From UBA5158 sp963692955 (GTDB lineage: Bacteria; Pseudomonadota; Gammaproteobacteria; DSM-16500), in NCBI GenBank assembly GCA_963692955.1, contig OY843587.1, positions 1,178,001 to 1,242,000 of the forward strand: a DNA stretch of 64,000 nt. The letters are read 5' to 3'. The notes beneath the pieces are model-generated. The model was not told the DNA's origin. It did no database searches and worked only from the letters and a program-made list of their open reading frames with translations. Position numbers and translations under genes: made by a program. The first letter of the stretch is position 1, and each line of letters begins with the position of its first letter. This document shows positions 42,760 to 51,852 of the stretch, one piece after another.

Positions 42760-43304
42760 TGTTATCGCAGCGGAAAATGGAAAGTTTTGTCGGTTTATTT
42801 TTACTTGCGGCTATTTTAGCGTTGCTGTTACTGGCGTTTAAAGTGAGCGGTTTAACCAGCTTTTTTAAAGGGAAAAGTTACGCCGTGACGGCGCAATTCG
42901 ACGATATCGGGCAATTGAAAGTACGCGCGCCCATTAAAGTCGGCGGTGTATTGATTGGGGAAGTTTCTTCAATCAAATTAGATCCCGCGACGTTTAAAGC
43001 GATCGTGACCTTGCGCATCGAAGATAAATTCAATCAAATTCCCGATGATTCCACCGCGGCGATTTTGACGTCGGGTTTGTTGGGCGATAATTACATTGAG
43101 CTAACGCCGATGTATAGCCAAAACTTTTTAAAAGATGGCGCTGAAATTCAAGATACCTCGTCGGCGATGATTTTAGAAAAACTCATTGGACAATTGATCT
43201 ATAAGTTAGGTAATTCGTCCGATGATAAAAGTACCAGCAAGACGGCCGCTAAAACTAGCGCCGCTATTAGTAATGCTCAACCTACGTCTACAGGAGCAAA
43301 ATAA
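42759..43304 (+). CDS. mlaD: MCE-domain protein MlaD
   Basis: 181 residues from the ATG that overlaps the mlaE stop (TGATG), with GGGGGATG just upstream; the frame is open inside mlaE but that part is out-of-frame mlaE sequence. One N-terminal membrane anchor (about 9-28) precedes the MCE domain (YAVTAQFDDIGQLKVRAPIK; IKVGGVLIGEVSSI). MlaD hexamers form the periplasmic ring that takes phospholipid from MlaC. The C-terminal tail is Ser/Thr/Ala-rich. Confidence 0.95.
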   Translation: MLSQRKMESFVGLFLLAAILALLLLAFKVSGLTSFFKGKSYAVTAQFDDIGQLKVRAPIKVGGVLIGEVSSIKLDPATFKAIVTLRIEDKFNQIPDDSTAAILTSGLLGDNYIELTPMYSQNFLKDGAEIQDTSSAMILEKLIGQLIYKLGNSSDDKSTSKTAAKTSAAISNAQPTSTGAK

Positions 43305-43918
43305 TGTTAAAGTTATTTAAAAGCCTAACGGCATTCGTTATCTTAAGTTTACTACTAACGGGCACCGCGTTTGCTCAACCAAACCCGGTTTCTGAATTGA
43401 ATTCGATAGCCAATCAGTTGATTGACAAGCTGAAGCAAAACCAAACGAATTTGCGCGACAATCCAGATCTTGTGTATTCATTCGCGAATACGATTTTAGT
43501 TCCGCATGCCGATATCGATGAAATGGCGAAACGCGTGCTGCCGCCGAAAACTTGGAACAGTGCGTCTGCTTCGCAACGCGAAGCCTTCAAACGCCAATTC
43601 ACTACGTTGTTAGTGCGCACGTATGCGTCTGCGTTAGCGAATTACACCGACCAAACTATTCATTTTTATCCGGTGCGCGGCGGTTATGAAGGCAAAAGCA
43701 ATTTAGAAGTAATGAGTCAAATCGAACGTCCCGATGGGCCGCCAGTCAAAGTGAGCTACCGTTTAGTTTACAAAGGCACGTGGAAAATCTATGACTTGAA
43801 CGTGGAAGGCATTAGCATGTTAGGCAGCTTCCGTTCACAATTCGCGGACCAACTGGCGAACGGCAACATTGACGCGTTAATCCAAACGTTAAAAGTCCAT
43901 AACTCTGGTAATAGTTGA
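43304..43918 (+). CDS. mlaC: Periplasmic phospholipid carrier MlaC
   Basis: 204 residues with a signal peptide (about 1-25, ending FAQ). The Tol-tolerance (Ttg2) fold is evident from MAKRVLPPKTWNSASASQRE, FTTLLVRTYASALANY and YDLNVEGISMLGSFRSQFAD. It shuttles phospholipids across the periplasm between MlaA and MlaFEDB. It overlaps mlaD by one base. Confidence 0.95.
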   Translation: MLKLFKSLTAFVILSLLLTGTAFAQPNPVSELNSIANQLIDKLKQNQTNLRDNPDLVYSFANTILVPHADIDEMAKRVLPPKTWNSASASQREAFKRQFTTLLVRTYASALANYTDQTIHFYPVRGGYEGKSNLEVMSQIERPDGPPVKVSYRLVYKGTWKIYDLNVEGISMLGSFRSQFADQLANGNIDALIQTLKVHNSGNS

Positions 43919-43920
43919 TA

Positions 43921-44208
43921 ATGATTGAGTATAAAAAAGATTTTTTTGTCATTAGCGGCGAATTAAATTTCACGACGGCGGTTAAGTTGTGGAATGAAAG
44001 TTTGGCGCTGATGGCGAAAGCGTCGCAATTAAATTTTGATTTCACCGCCGTCACGAATAGCAACAGCGCGGGTATTGCGTTGCTGCTAGAGTGGGTGAAG
44101 TATGCGAAACTCCAACAAAAATCTATCCGCTTCAATAATATTCCCAAACAGTTGCAATCTATTATCGCTGTCGCCGGTATCGCGAAAGTCTTGGGTCTTG
44201 CCGTTTAA
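43921..44208 (+). CDS. mlaB: STAS-domain protein MlaB
   Basis: 95 residues, a single STAS domain: GELNFTTAVKLW, then FDFTAVTNSNSAGIALLLEW, the conserved loop with Ser/Thr. MlaB stabilises and activates the MlaF ATPase. I use the ATG two bases after the mlaC stop; a TTG two codons earlier overlaps mlaC. Last gene of mlaFEDCB; ibaG and murA, which follow in E. coli, are absent. Confidence 0.92.
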   Translation: MIEYKKDFFVISGELNFTTAVKLWNESLALMAKASQLNFDFTAVTNSNSAGIALLLEWVKYAKLQQKSIRFNNIPKQLQSIIAVAGIAKVLGLAV

Positions 44209-44213
44209 ACCGC

Positions 44214-44246
44214 CTTAATAAAGCCTTAATCATTTCCGCTTATCAT
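44214..44246 (+). promoter_or_regulatory. PmrA-box-like promoter for the helical-repeat gene
   Basis: CTTAA at 44214-44218 and CTTAA at 44225-44229 are 11 bp apart. TATCAT (44241-44246), a 5/6 -10, follows 11 nt after the second TTAA and 33 nt before the ATG at 44280. It lies in the short gap after mlaB, implying a separate promoter for the downstream gene. Confidence 0.6.
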
Positions 44247-44279
44247 GACACTTCTAGTCTTGTCCGACAGGGTGTCAGC

Positions 44280-46949
44280 ATGCCTTCATATTCCGAGCAA
44301 ATTGAAAGTCTCATCACCAGCCGAGACGCGTGCGCGAGCGAAGTGTTAAAAGAGTTACTCAATGGTTATATCTTAGAAAGTAAAAAGTTCCTCCGCCAAT
44401 TTCACCATATCCTTGCCGTCGAAGCGATGTTATTACGTTTAAAAAAAGAGGCTGCAAAAAACGAAACGCAGAAGATGGCAACAGTGTTGCAAAAACTCAA
44501 TTCCATGAGCCATGTGGCGATGAATGAGAAAGGCGATTTTCTTAGTTTGTTTAATGCTTTTTTCGCCTATTTTCCTGATTATCTCTTAAGTTTGGTGCCC
44601 AGCATGCGCGCGCGCTTGCACGCGCAACCGTTTTTATTCGCCGCGGAAAAAGACTCGGACGCAGTGATTAACGCGTTAACAATTAATTCCAATACCGAGT
44701 TGGATAGTGTGCTTGCTAATACCCTAGTGGATTTGGTGCCGGTGACTTTTCAAGTTTCGCAAAGAAGAATTTTCTTAAAACTTTTAACGACGACTGCGGT
44801 AGCACCGTTAATTCGTTTGCTTGAGTTGGCGCCGCAAAATTATCATAACGAAATATTCTCTAGGCTGCTGACGCTATTGGATGATGCCAACCTACGCTTT
44901 CTTAGCTCGCAGAGCGTGAGTCAAACGGAACGGCTAGTTATTATCAAGTTGTTAGGCGTACGCTCGATTGATCTGCAAGGCAATACTCGCACGCGCGCGA
45001 CTTTATTTTTACTTAGTTGTTTTGCGGCGGAGGATTTAGTCTTGCTGCAAGCCGCGGCGGATAGTTTGCATAGAATTATTTTATTATTGCCTAAGCATGA
45101 CCAAGAATTAATGTTGAATAACATCCGCCTAGTCATTCAAAAATACGTCTTAGAGTCGGCGCATTTAAAATTTAAAACTATCGTTTTATTGATAGTTGAA
45201 TTTATCGATGTGATGGAATATAAATTTGAATATCTCAAAACTTTAATAAAGTTTCACGCGGAATATCACACCGAGCTAAACAATTTAGATGTCATCAGAG
45301 AAAAAATTATCGCGCATATCTTGGCCGCGTCCCAGTCTGAACAGAGCCTGATTATGAGAGAATTATTAGAAAACTTAACTGCTAGCAATCCCTTGGTCAT
45401 TGCCAAGCTGCATATTCTAAAAGGTATCACTAAAAAATTATCTCCGCACCACGCCGAAATGTTACATACGTGCTTTTTAGGATTGTTCCAGGAATATATT
45501 TCTCTGTCAGCGCACGATGGGCTCATCGAATTATGCGCCATCTATCAGCGAGTTTTCGCCGATTATCCCAAGGATTCCACGCCGCCCCAAAAAAATAAAG
45601 CCGTGCTATTGAGTCTTATTACCACTAGCAAGCAGTGTGACACTGGCTTAGCGTTAGTGAAAACTTTTATTATGCTGGAGCTGCATGGCGTTGACGCGCG
45701 TGGCGAACTGGCACTGACTTATTTATATTCCACCATCAGTGACATAAGATCACACTTTTTATTTATCAGCGGTTGTTGTGAAGCGATAGGTGAGCAAGCG
45801 TTGAAATATCCCGCGCGTATTAATAATGTTTTGCTGGCGCTCAATGAGTGCTTAAAAAATTTTAGCAGGGTCGTAAAAGTATCGGCGCTTGATGCTATCG
45901 CTTATCTTGCTGGCGCGATCAATGCCGATAGTGATCATGAGAGCGCGGCACAACAATGCATAGCTAGCATGCTGCCGCTTTGCTGGAGTGATCATGTGAT
46001 TATAAAAAATAAAGCGTATAACGCATTAGGCAAGTTAGTGAAGTTTTTACCGCCAGATACTATCGGTTCATTAATCGATAACGGGATTGAAACGCTTTCA
46101 TCCCCCGTGCCAAATGAAGAATCAAACGCGAACTTTTGTCTAGCGTTGACGGGTTTCATGCCATGGGTGAATTACGATGCCAATAGTTATGATTCGCCTA
46201 AGAAAAAATTGCTGACGACCCTTATGCGAATTCTCAATAGCACTTCTGATAATCAAGAAGCGCTTGCGGCTTTAACTTTATTAGATAAGCTGGCGGTTGA
46301 TATAACTGAACCACTGATGACGGAGACCGTGACCGAGTTTATCCAGTTATTTCATTCCGTATTTACCGAAGGTAGTAAGCGCGCGTTAGCCGCAGTCATG
46401 CTGCTCGCTCCGCATTGCAGCACTGTACTAAAAGCGAAAATTGCCACCTACACCCTGCGTCAATTAACTAACGATGATGCTTGTCAGTCAGCGCACGCTG
46501 CTTTGAAAAGTTTGCAGCCGGTTGCGCCGGACTCTCAGCGTGACGCCGTTATTTATATTTTAGATCGAGTGTTCAGATTAGAAAATCCCCGGCACGCTGC
46601 TGCGATGACTGCTGCCCTGATTGATATAACCGATGATTGCGAGCCAGAGTTGATGCTGTTTACGGTCAAACGCGCGATTCAGCAATTAAAGATCGATAAC
46701 AAAGGCAATACCGCACGCGATGTTTTGTTTAAATTAGCTGACACAGTTGCTAAAAAAGAAAATTATTCGGATTTGAAAGCGCATTTCGTCAATGAGTATG
46801 TTAAACAGCAGCGGAACAGAAACGCGTTATCAAATAATTATTTGACTATGGTTAGCATTATTGCAAAATTTTATGATCAGTATGAAAAAGTAAATACAGC
46901 TAGAATGGAAATAGCGCGCGCCCCTGGTGTTGGGCTGAGGCTTGCTTGA
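44280..46949 (+). CDS. Large all-helical repeat (solenoid-like) protein
   Basis: 889 residues, almost entirely helical with Leu-rich helix pairs (for example FSRLLTLLDDANLRFLSSQS; VVKVSALDAIAYLAGAINAD), as in HEAT/ARM-type alpha-solenoids. Repeats are too diverged to set exact borders by eye. There is no signal peptide, membrane segment or catalytic motif. Solenoids of this kind usually bind proteins and are rare in bacterial housekeeping genes. It follows mlaB by 71 bp but has its own PmrA-box-like promoter. A candidate host-directed protein; no function assigned. The final codons (GVGLRLA) are encoded by DNA resembling one arm of the intergenic repeat that follows. Confidence 0.75.
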   Translation: MPSYSEQIESLITSRDACASEVLKELLNGYILESKKFLRQFHHILAVEAMLLRLKKEAAKNETQKMATVLQKLNSMSHVAMNEKGDFLSLFNAFFAYFPDYLLSLVPSMRARLHAQPFLFAAEKDSDAVINALTINSNTELDSVLANTLVDLVPVTFQVSQRRIFLKLLTTTAVAPLIRLLELAPQNYHNEIFSRLLTLLDDANLRFLSSQSVSQTERLVIIKLLGVRSIDLQGNTRTRATLFLLSCFAAEDLVLLQAAADSLHRIILLLPKHDQELMLNNIRLVIQKYVLESAHLKFKTIVLLIVEFIDVMEYKFEYLKTLIKFHAEYHTELNNLDVIREKIIAHILAASQSEQSLIMRELLENLTASNPLVIAKLHILKGITKKLSPHHAEMLHTCFLGLFQEYISLSAHDGLIELCAIYQRVFADYPKDSTPPQKNKAVLLSLITTSKQCDTGLALVKTFIMLELHGVDARGELALTYLYSTISDIRSHFLFISGCCEAIGEQALKYPARINNVLLALNECLKNFSRVVKVSALDAIAYLAGAINADSDHESAAQQCIASMLPLCWSDHVIIKNKAYNALGKLVKFLPPDTIGSLIDNGIETLSSPVPNEESNANFCLALTGFMPWVNYDANSYDSPKKKLLTTLMRILNSTSDNQEALAALTLLDKLAVDITEPLMTETVTEFIQLFHSVFTEGSKRALAAVMLLAPHCSTVLKAKIATYTLRQLTNDDACQSAHAALKSLQPVAPDSQRDAVIYILDRVFRLENPRHAAAMTAALIDITDDCEPELMLFTVKRAIQQLKIDNKGNTARDVLFKLADTVAKKENYSDLKAHFVNEYVKQQRNRNALSNNYLTMVSIIAKFYDQYEKVNTARMEIARAPGVGLRLA

Positions 46950-46970
46950 GGTGGCGGATTGCTTAAAATG

Positions 46971-47071
46971 TTGGGTTTCGCTGCGCTCTACGCAACCTAC
47001 GTAATGTATCGTATCCCAACATTACGGTATTTAACTTGTTTCCAATGTAGGTTGAGCAGAGCGCAGCCCAA
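46971..47071. repeat. Imperfect inverted repeat, REP/MITE-like
   Basis: The left arm 46971-47000 (starting TTGGGTTTCGCTGCGC, ending CAACCTAC) and right arm 47047-47071 (starting GTAGGTTGAGCAGAGC, ending CAGCCCAA) are near reverse complements. A nested GTAATG (47001-47006) and CATTAC (47020-47025) also pair. This GTAGGTTG...CGCAGC...CCCAA type of sequence is common as dispersed repeats in many bacterial genomes. It fills the gap between two convergent genes and could also end transcription. Confidence 0.7.
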
Positions 47072-47074
47072 CGA

Positions 47075-48454
47075 TTAATATTCTTCGTTACTCACCACTA
47101 AGAACACAGCGCCCGGCCCGCGGATGACATTTAATAAAATGGTCGCTTTTGAAGTGCCAGCGATTTTTTTCATATCCTGCATGTTCGAGATTTTTTGTTG
47201 ATTCACAGAAATAATCACATCGCCCGGACGTAAATCAGCTTGCCACGCATGCGTGTCAGGATCGACGGAAATTACCATGACCCCTTTTATTTCGCCGTGA
47301 ATTGGGCTTAACAAGCTGAAGTTTTTTAAACCGACGCCGAAGAAGAAGGGATCTTTGGAAGAGTCTGTGTCTTGCAATTGTTTCGGATCAATTAATTCGG
47401 ATTGAATCGAGACTTGCTTGTTTCCGCGTAATACATTCAAACTTATTTTTGAATTAACCCGTAAAAATCCTACCGTGCTGACAACATCATTCGCATTTTT
47501 GATCGGGACGTTATTGACGGATTTAATAATGTCGCCGACTAAAATTCCGGATTTTTGCGCGGGTGATGACGGTTTTACTAAGGTCACGACGGCGCCAGCA
47601 GTAGCACCCTCACCAGTCAAGCTAAACGCGTCCGCTAAATCCGGCGTAATGTCTTGCGCGCCAATGCCGAGAATGCCGCGCTTCACGTCGCCAAATTTGA
47701 TTAATTGGTCCATCACACTTTTAGCGATAGCTGAAGGCACTGCAAAACCAATGCCAATGCTGCCGCGGTCAGGCGCTAAGATCGCGGTATTGATACCAAT
47801 CATTTCGCCTTTGGTATCAATCAACGCGCCGCCGGAGTTGCCTGGGTTAATCGGCGCGTCGGTTTGAATAAAGTTTTCAATATTTTCTATGCCTAGCGAT
47901 GTCCGTCCCAGCGCGCTGATGATGCCGGAAGTTACGGATTGGTTTAACCCATAAGGGTTACCGATCGCAGCGACCACGTCGCCAACTTTAAGCGCGGTGG
48001 AATTGCTGATGGGAATGGACGTGAGATTTTTTGCTTTAATTTGTAATAACGCGACATCGGACGCCTTATCGAGGCCGATTAATTTACCCGTGTAATGCCG
48101 GCCATCATCTAGCGTCACGGTGATGGTTTGCGCGTCGGCGACGACATGCGCATTCGTTAAAATGTAACCTTTGTCCGCGTTAACGATAACGCCGGAGGCG
48201 ACTGATAAAAAGGTATCGGGAATGTTGCCGCTATTCAAATCCACCCCATGCTGTTTTTGCAGCATAAAGAGCGTGGAAAGATCGGTGATTTTAATATCGG
48301 CGCGGATATTAACGACGGCAGGCATCGCTTTCGCTAACATAGGCGCAAGGCCACTGTTTGGCGGCAGGGTCACGGCGTAAGCGGTACCGCTGACGAGTGA
48401 CGTTGCGCAGACAGCCGCGCAGACGAATGAAATCAATTTAGCTAACATTTTCAT
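47075..48454 (-). CDS. degQ: Periplasmic HtrA/Deg serine protease
   Basis: 459 residues. Signal peptide about 1-27, then the trypsin-like domain with triad His103 (LTNAHVV), Asp133 (ASDVALLQI) and Ser207 (PGNSGGAL), then PDZ1 (about 250-345) and PDZ2 (about 365-455). Two PDZ domains fit DegP/DegQ/MucD rather than DegS. It degrades and refolds misfolded envelope proteins. The short loop LA favours DegQ or MucD, but the choice is uncertain. It is a single gene with its own short upstream gap to pgeF. Confidence 0.92.
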   Translation of the reverse strand: MKMLAKLISFVCAAVCATSLVSGTAYAVTLPPNSGLAPMLAKAMPAVVNIRADIKITDLSTLFMLQKQHGVDLNSGNIPDTFLSVASGVIVNADKGYILTNAHVVADAQTITVTLDDGRHYTGKLIGLDKASDVALLQIKAKNLTSIPISNSTALKVGDVVAAIGNPYGLNQSVTSGIISALGRTSLGIENIENFIQTDAPINPGNSGGALIDTKGEMIGINTAILAPDRGSIGIGFAVPSAIAKSVMDQLIKFGDVKRGILGIGAQDITPDLADAFSLTGEGATAGAVVTLVKPSSPAQKSGILVGDIIKSVNNVPIKNANDVVSTVGFLRVNSKISLNVLRGNKQVSIQSELIDPKQLQDTDSSKDPFFFGVGLKNFSLLSPIHGEIKGVMVISVDPDTHAWQADLRPGDVIISVNQQKISNMQDMKKIAGTSKATILLNVIRGPGAVFLVVSNEEY

Positions 48455-48493
48455 TAATTCTCCCGTCGAGTATTTTTTAGAAAATCAATGTTA

Positions 48494-49234
48494 CTATACT
48501 TTTCCGCTAGAATCTTCAATCCATATTAAGCTAACGATGCGTCCCGTCGATATACCATCTCGCCGATAAGAAAAATAGTTTTTTTGATCAGAATGAGTGC
48601 ATAAACCACCGCCAAAGATAGCCTGCACCCCATGTTTTTGCAATCTAATTCGCGCTAATTGGTACAAGTCCGCGCGCCAGTGCTCGTCGGCGAATTGAGT
48701 AAACGCGGCTTTTGCCGCGCTATCGTTTTCAGTAAAAACGTCATAAACGTCTTTGCGAACTTCGAAACGCTCGGGGCCGATCGCGGGACCGAGCCAAACT
48801 AAAATGTCTTGCGGCGGCGACTTTAAGGCTGTCAATGTCGCTTCGATAATGCCATGCGCCAACCCGCGCCAGCCGGCGTGAATAGCCGCAACTTGAGTGC
48901 CGTCACGGTTAGTCATCAGCACGGGCAAACAATCGGCGGTCAATACCGCGCAGACTTGATTGGGTTTATCCGTGAAGGCAGCGTCGGCGATGGGGCGTTC
49001 AGTTAACGGATCTACCTGGGGCGCTGCGATTACCGTAGTCGTGTGTTTTTGTGTGAGCCACACTGGTTCGTTTGGTAACGTCAGTAAAGTTTTCAAACGT
49101 CCATAATCAATTATTGCTTCGGGCGTGTGGCGGTCGCCGATGCCGCTGGCGCGTAACGTCGTGAACGCTTTTACCGTGGCCGGCGCCGGCCAATCCGGTT
49201 GTAGAAATAAATTTTTCATGGCGTCTGTTTGCAT
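48494..49234 (-). CDS. pgeF: Peptidoglycan editing factor PgeF (YfiH)
   Basis: 246 residues of the YfiH/DUF152 family. The zinc-binding residues are in TQKHTT, VLTADCLPVL (Cys) and AAIHAGWRGL (His). PgeF keeps the wrong amino acid (Ser in place of Ala) out of peptidoglycan precursors; older annotations call it polyphenol oxidase or laccase. It starts 3 bp after the rluD stop, with GGAGG 11 bases upstream of the ATG inside rluD. The order rluD-pgeF is conserved in gammaproteobacteria. Confidence 0.92.
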   Translation of the reverse strand: MQTDAMKNLFLQPDWPAPATVKAFTTLRASGIGDRHTPEAIIDYGRLKTLLTLPNEPVWLTQKHTTTVIAAPQVDPLTERPIADAAFTDKPNQVCAVLTADCLPVLMTNRDGTQVAAIHAGWRGLAHGIIEATLTALKSPPQDILVWLGPAIGPERFEVRKDVYDVFTENDSAAKAAFTQFADEHWRADLYQLARIRLQKHGVQAIFGGGLCTHSDQKNYFSYRRDGISTGRIVSLIWIEDSSGKV

Positions 49235-49237
49235 ACG

Positions 49238-50203
49238 TTAATAGTCCTCCGGCGCCGGCGTGTCTTTACGTAAAATTTCGATGAGCTCTAACATATCTTG
49301 CGGCAAGGGCGCGCGCCACGTCATGGCTTCGCCGCTCACTGGATGGATCAAGCCTAATTCATAGGCATGCAGCGCTTGATGCTTGAAACGCCGCAAAATA
49401 TCCACTAACGGCGGGGTCGCGCCTTTCGGTAGTTGCAAACGTCCGCCATAGACCGGATCGCCTAATATCGCATGCTGGATATGCGCCATGTGTACGCGGA
49501 TTTGATGAGTACGGCCCGTTTCTAATTTTACCTTCACGCGCGTGTGATTGCGGTATTTTTCCATGACGCGGAAATGGGTGACTGACGGCCGGCCGGTATC
49601 CATGATCGCCATGCGTTTGCGCTGCATGGGATGACGGCCAATCGGTTCGTCGACAGTGCCGCCACTGGTTAAAATGCCAAATATAATCGCTTGGTAAATG
49701 CGCTTGATCGTGCGGTTTTTTAATTGCGCGGATAAATCGGTGAGCGCCGCGGCGGTTTTTGCCACGACTAATAAGCCAGACGTATCTTTATCTAAACGGT
49801 GGATGATGCCCGCGCGCGGTAAATCTTTTAACTGCGGCGCGTGATGCAGCAACGCGTTCAACAGCGTATTATTCGCATTGCCGGAGCCGGGATGGACGAC
49901 CATACCGATAGGCTTATTGATGATGAGCAACGCATCGTCTTCATATAACACCTCTAACGCTATCGCTTGCGCTTCCCAAGCCGGCTGGGCCTTTAATTGC
50001 GCATTGATTTCGACGAGCTCGCCGCCGATCACGACGTCTTTCGCTTTCGCGGGTTCACCGTTCAATGTAATTTCGTGGCTTTTAATCCAATCTTGGATTT
50101 GCGTGCGCGAGTAGGTTGATAATAGTTTCGACAACGCTTGATCTAAACGCAGCCCAACCAGATCATCGGGCAAGGTGATTTGATGGTGGATTTTCTCGGT
50201 CAT
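49238..50203 (-). CDS. rluD: 23S rRNA pseudouridine synthase RluD
   Basis: 321 residues. The S4 RNA-binding domain (about 18-75) is followed by the RluA-type catalytic domain with IIHRLDKDTSGLLVVAKT holding the catalytic Asp. RluD makes pseudouridines 1911, 1915 and 1917 in helix 69 of 23S rRNA, important for ribosome assembly. It is divergent from bamD across 101 bp, as in E. coli, which supports RluD over RluC. Confidence 0.95.
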   Translation of the reverse strand: MTEKIHHQITLPDDLVGLRLDQALSKLLSTYSRTQIQDWIKSHEITLNGEPAKAKDVVIGGELVEINAQLKAQPAWEAQAIALEVLYEDDALLIINKPIGMVVHPGSGNANNTLLNALLHHAPQLKDLPRAGIIHRLDKDTSGLLVVAKTAAALTDLSAQLKNRTIKRIYQAIIFGILTSGGTVDEPIGRHPMQRKRMAIMDTGRPSVTHFRVMEKYRNHTRVKVKLETGRTHQIRVHMAHIQHAILGDPVYGGRLQLPKGATPPLVDILRRFKHQALHAYELGLIHPVSGEAMTWRAPLPQDMLELIEILRKDTPAPEDY

Positions 50204-50304
50204 TATTTATTTTTACCAGAGTATTTCAATTGGGTGAATGATCGCAGAATTTGGGATACAATGCACGGCCAATTCCGTTACATTTTGGGTATGGATAAAA
50301 AAAC

Positions 50305-51633
50305 ATGATAAAAATAAAGTATTACACTTGCGGCATCTTAGTGGTTTTAGCCTTGTTCTTAACGGCGTGCGCGACGACGGTGGACCCCGCGGAAGCGTAT
50401 AAAGATGAAACCCCGCAGCAAATTTTCCAAAAAGGTGAAGCCGCGTTACGCGATAAGAATTGGACCGAAGCCATCAAACGCTTCGAAGCGTTAGACGCGC
50501 AATACCCATATGGCCAAAATACGGAAACTTCGCAGCTGCATATCATTTATGCCTATTACATGAATTCTGATTACGCGGCCGCTGAATCCGCCGCTGACCG
50601 TTTCATTCATTCCCACCCAACCAACCCCCATGTCGATTACGCCTATTACATGCGCGGCCTGTCGAACTACTATCAAAACATGGGTGTCTTCGAACGTTTG
50701 TTCGCCGTGGATTTCGCCACGCGTGATTTAACGCAAGTGAAAAAATCTTTTAATGATTTCGATCAATTGCAAACGCGCTATCCGCAAAGCTCATTCGCGC
50801 CGGCCGCGCACCAGTACACGATTTATTTGCGCGATGTTATCGCAAACCACCAAATTGAAGTCGCGCATTATTATTTTAACCGCTCCGCGTATGTCGCGTC
50901 CGCCAACCGCGCGGCGATCGTCGTCGAAAATTATCAAGGCACGCGCGTCGTGCCGGATGCGTTGGTGATGATGGCGAAGTCTTATTATCAATTAGGCTTG
51001 ACCGATCAAATGAATCAAGCGATAGCGGTGTTAAATTACAATTATCCTAATTCTAAATACATGCAAGAAGTCAGCGGCAAAGAGTTAGGGCGTAAGAGTT
51101 TCCACATCGTGAAGCAAAAAGACGTGATGGTCGCTCCTGAGAAAAAAGCGCCGATGACGCCGCCTAGCGATTATCAATCTTATTCGAGTTATTCGATGAA
51201 CGGTAACCGTGGCGGCGTCACGCTGGTTTCTGATCTGGTCCAACAAGCACGCGCGGCGGGTTTTTATGTTAAGAAGCCGCAGCAAAATACTCAACCTGTG
51301 AATACGCAGCAGGCTAGCAGTCAGCAACCTGTTACGCAACAACAAATGACGCAACAGTCTGCAGCACCTCAGCAAGTTGCCCAACAGCGAACAACTCAGC
51401 AGCCCGCTCAACAAGCTGCGCAACCTGCGTCGCCAGCTGTCACTGCTGCGAATGGAAAAAGAAATTCTCCGGCCGGGATTGGCTTAGGAGATTTATTAGA
51501 AAACTTAAGCGGCAAAGCGTTTGGCACGCACGCGAAAAAAGATGATGGCGTCGGCGCGCCGCAAGTCGCGCAAAATACTGTTGCGTCAACTAAACCAACA
51601 CCGGTAATGCCGCCACAAAATGGCATGCGGTAA
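50305..51633 (+). CDS. bamD: Outer-membrane assembly lipoprotein BamD with long tail
   Basis: 442 residues. The lipoprotein signal ends in LTAC (Cys22). Residues about 35-255 are the TPR-type BamD core (IFQKGEAALRDKNWTEAIKR; YPYGQNTETSQLHIIYAYYM; SVFERLF-like GVFERLFAVDFATRDL). BamD is the essential lipoprotein partner of BamA in inserting outer-membrane proteins. Typical BamD ends near 245. Here about 185 residues follow, including a Gln/Thr/Ala-rich run of QQ pairs at about 330-380 and a conserved-looking GIGLGDLLENLSGKAFG motif near 395. The position, divergent from rluD, confirms the call. The role of the tail is unknown. Confidence 0.93.
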   Translation: MIKIKYYTCGILVVLALFLTACATTVDPAEAYKDETPQQIFQKGEAALRDKNWTEAIKRFEALDAQYPYGQNTETSQLHIIYAYYMNSDYAAAESAADRFIHSHPTNPHVDYAYYMRGLSNYYQNMGVFERLFAVDFATRDLTQVKKSFNDFDQLQTRYPQSSFAPAAHQYTIYLRDVIANHQIEVAHYYFNRSAYVASANRAAIVVENYQGTRVVPDALVMMAKSYYQLGLTDQMNQAIAVLNYNYPNSKYMQEVSGKELGRKSFHIVKQKDVMVAPEKKAPMTPPSDYQSYSSYSMNGNRGGVTLVSDLVQQARAAGFYVKKPQQNTQPVNTQQASSQQPVTQQQMTQQSAAPQQVAQQRTTQQPAQQAAQPASPAVTAANGKRNSPAGIGLGDLLENLSGKAFGTHAKKDDGVGAPQVAQNTVASTKPTPVMPPQNGMR

Positions 51634-51645
51634 CACTTGATTCTC

Positions 51646-51673
51646 ACCCGTCGACGCAGCCACGCCGGCGGGT
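51646..51673 (+). terminator. Hairpin after bamD, possible terminator
   Basis: ACCCGTCG (51646-51653) pairs with CGGCGGGT (51666-51673) with one G-U pair and a 12-nt loop, just 12 bp after the bamD stop. No T-run follows, so termination is uncertain. Confidence 0.35.
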
Positions 51674-51796
51674 AAATCAATTTATAAGTCCTTGATTTTC
51701 GCTTTTCTACGACAATATTTTTGCCTTTTATACGTCCCTGAATATCCTCAAAAATCCACGTATTTCCCGAGGTTTTTAGCTATTTTTTGCGCATGA

Positions 51797-51830
51797 GCTA
51801 AGACAATCTTAAGCTTGGTCTGGGTATACT
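51797..51830 (+). promoter_or_regulatory. PmrA-box-like promoter (weaker) for TPS-domain gene
   Basis: CTTAA at 51808-51812 has a degenerate partner GCTAA at 51797-51801, 11 bp upstream. TATACT (51825-51830), a 5/6 -10, follows 12 nt after TTAA, 22 nt before the ATG at 51853. Only one half-site is good, so this is the weakest of the five. Confidence 0.4.
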
Positions 51831-51852
51831 ATTGAAAATCACGAGGTGATAT

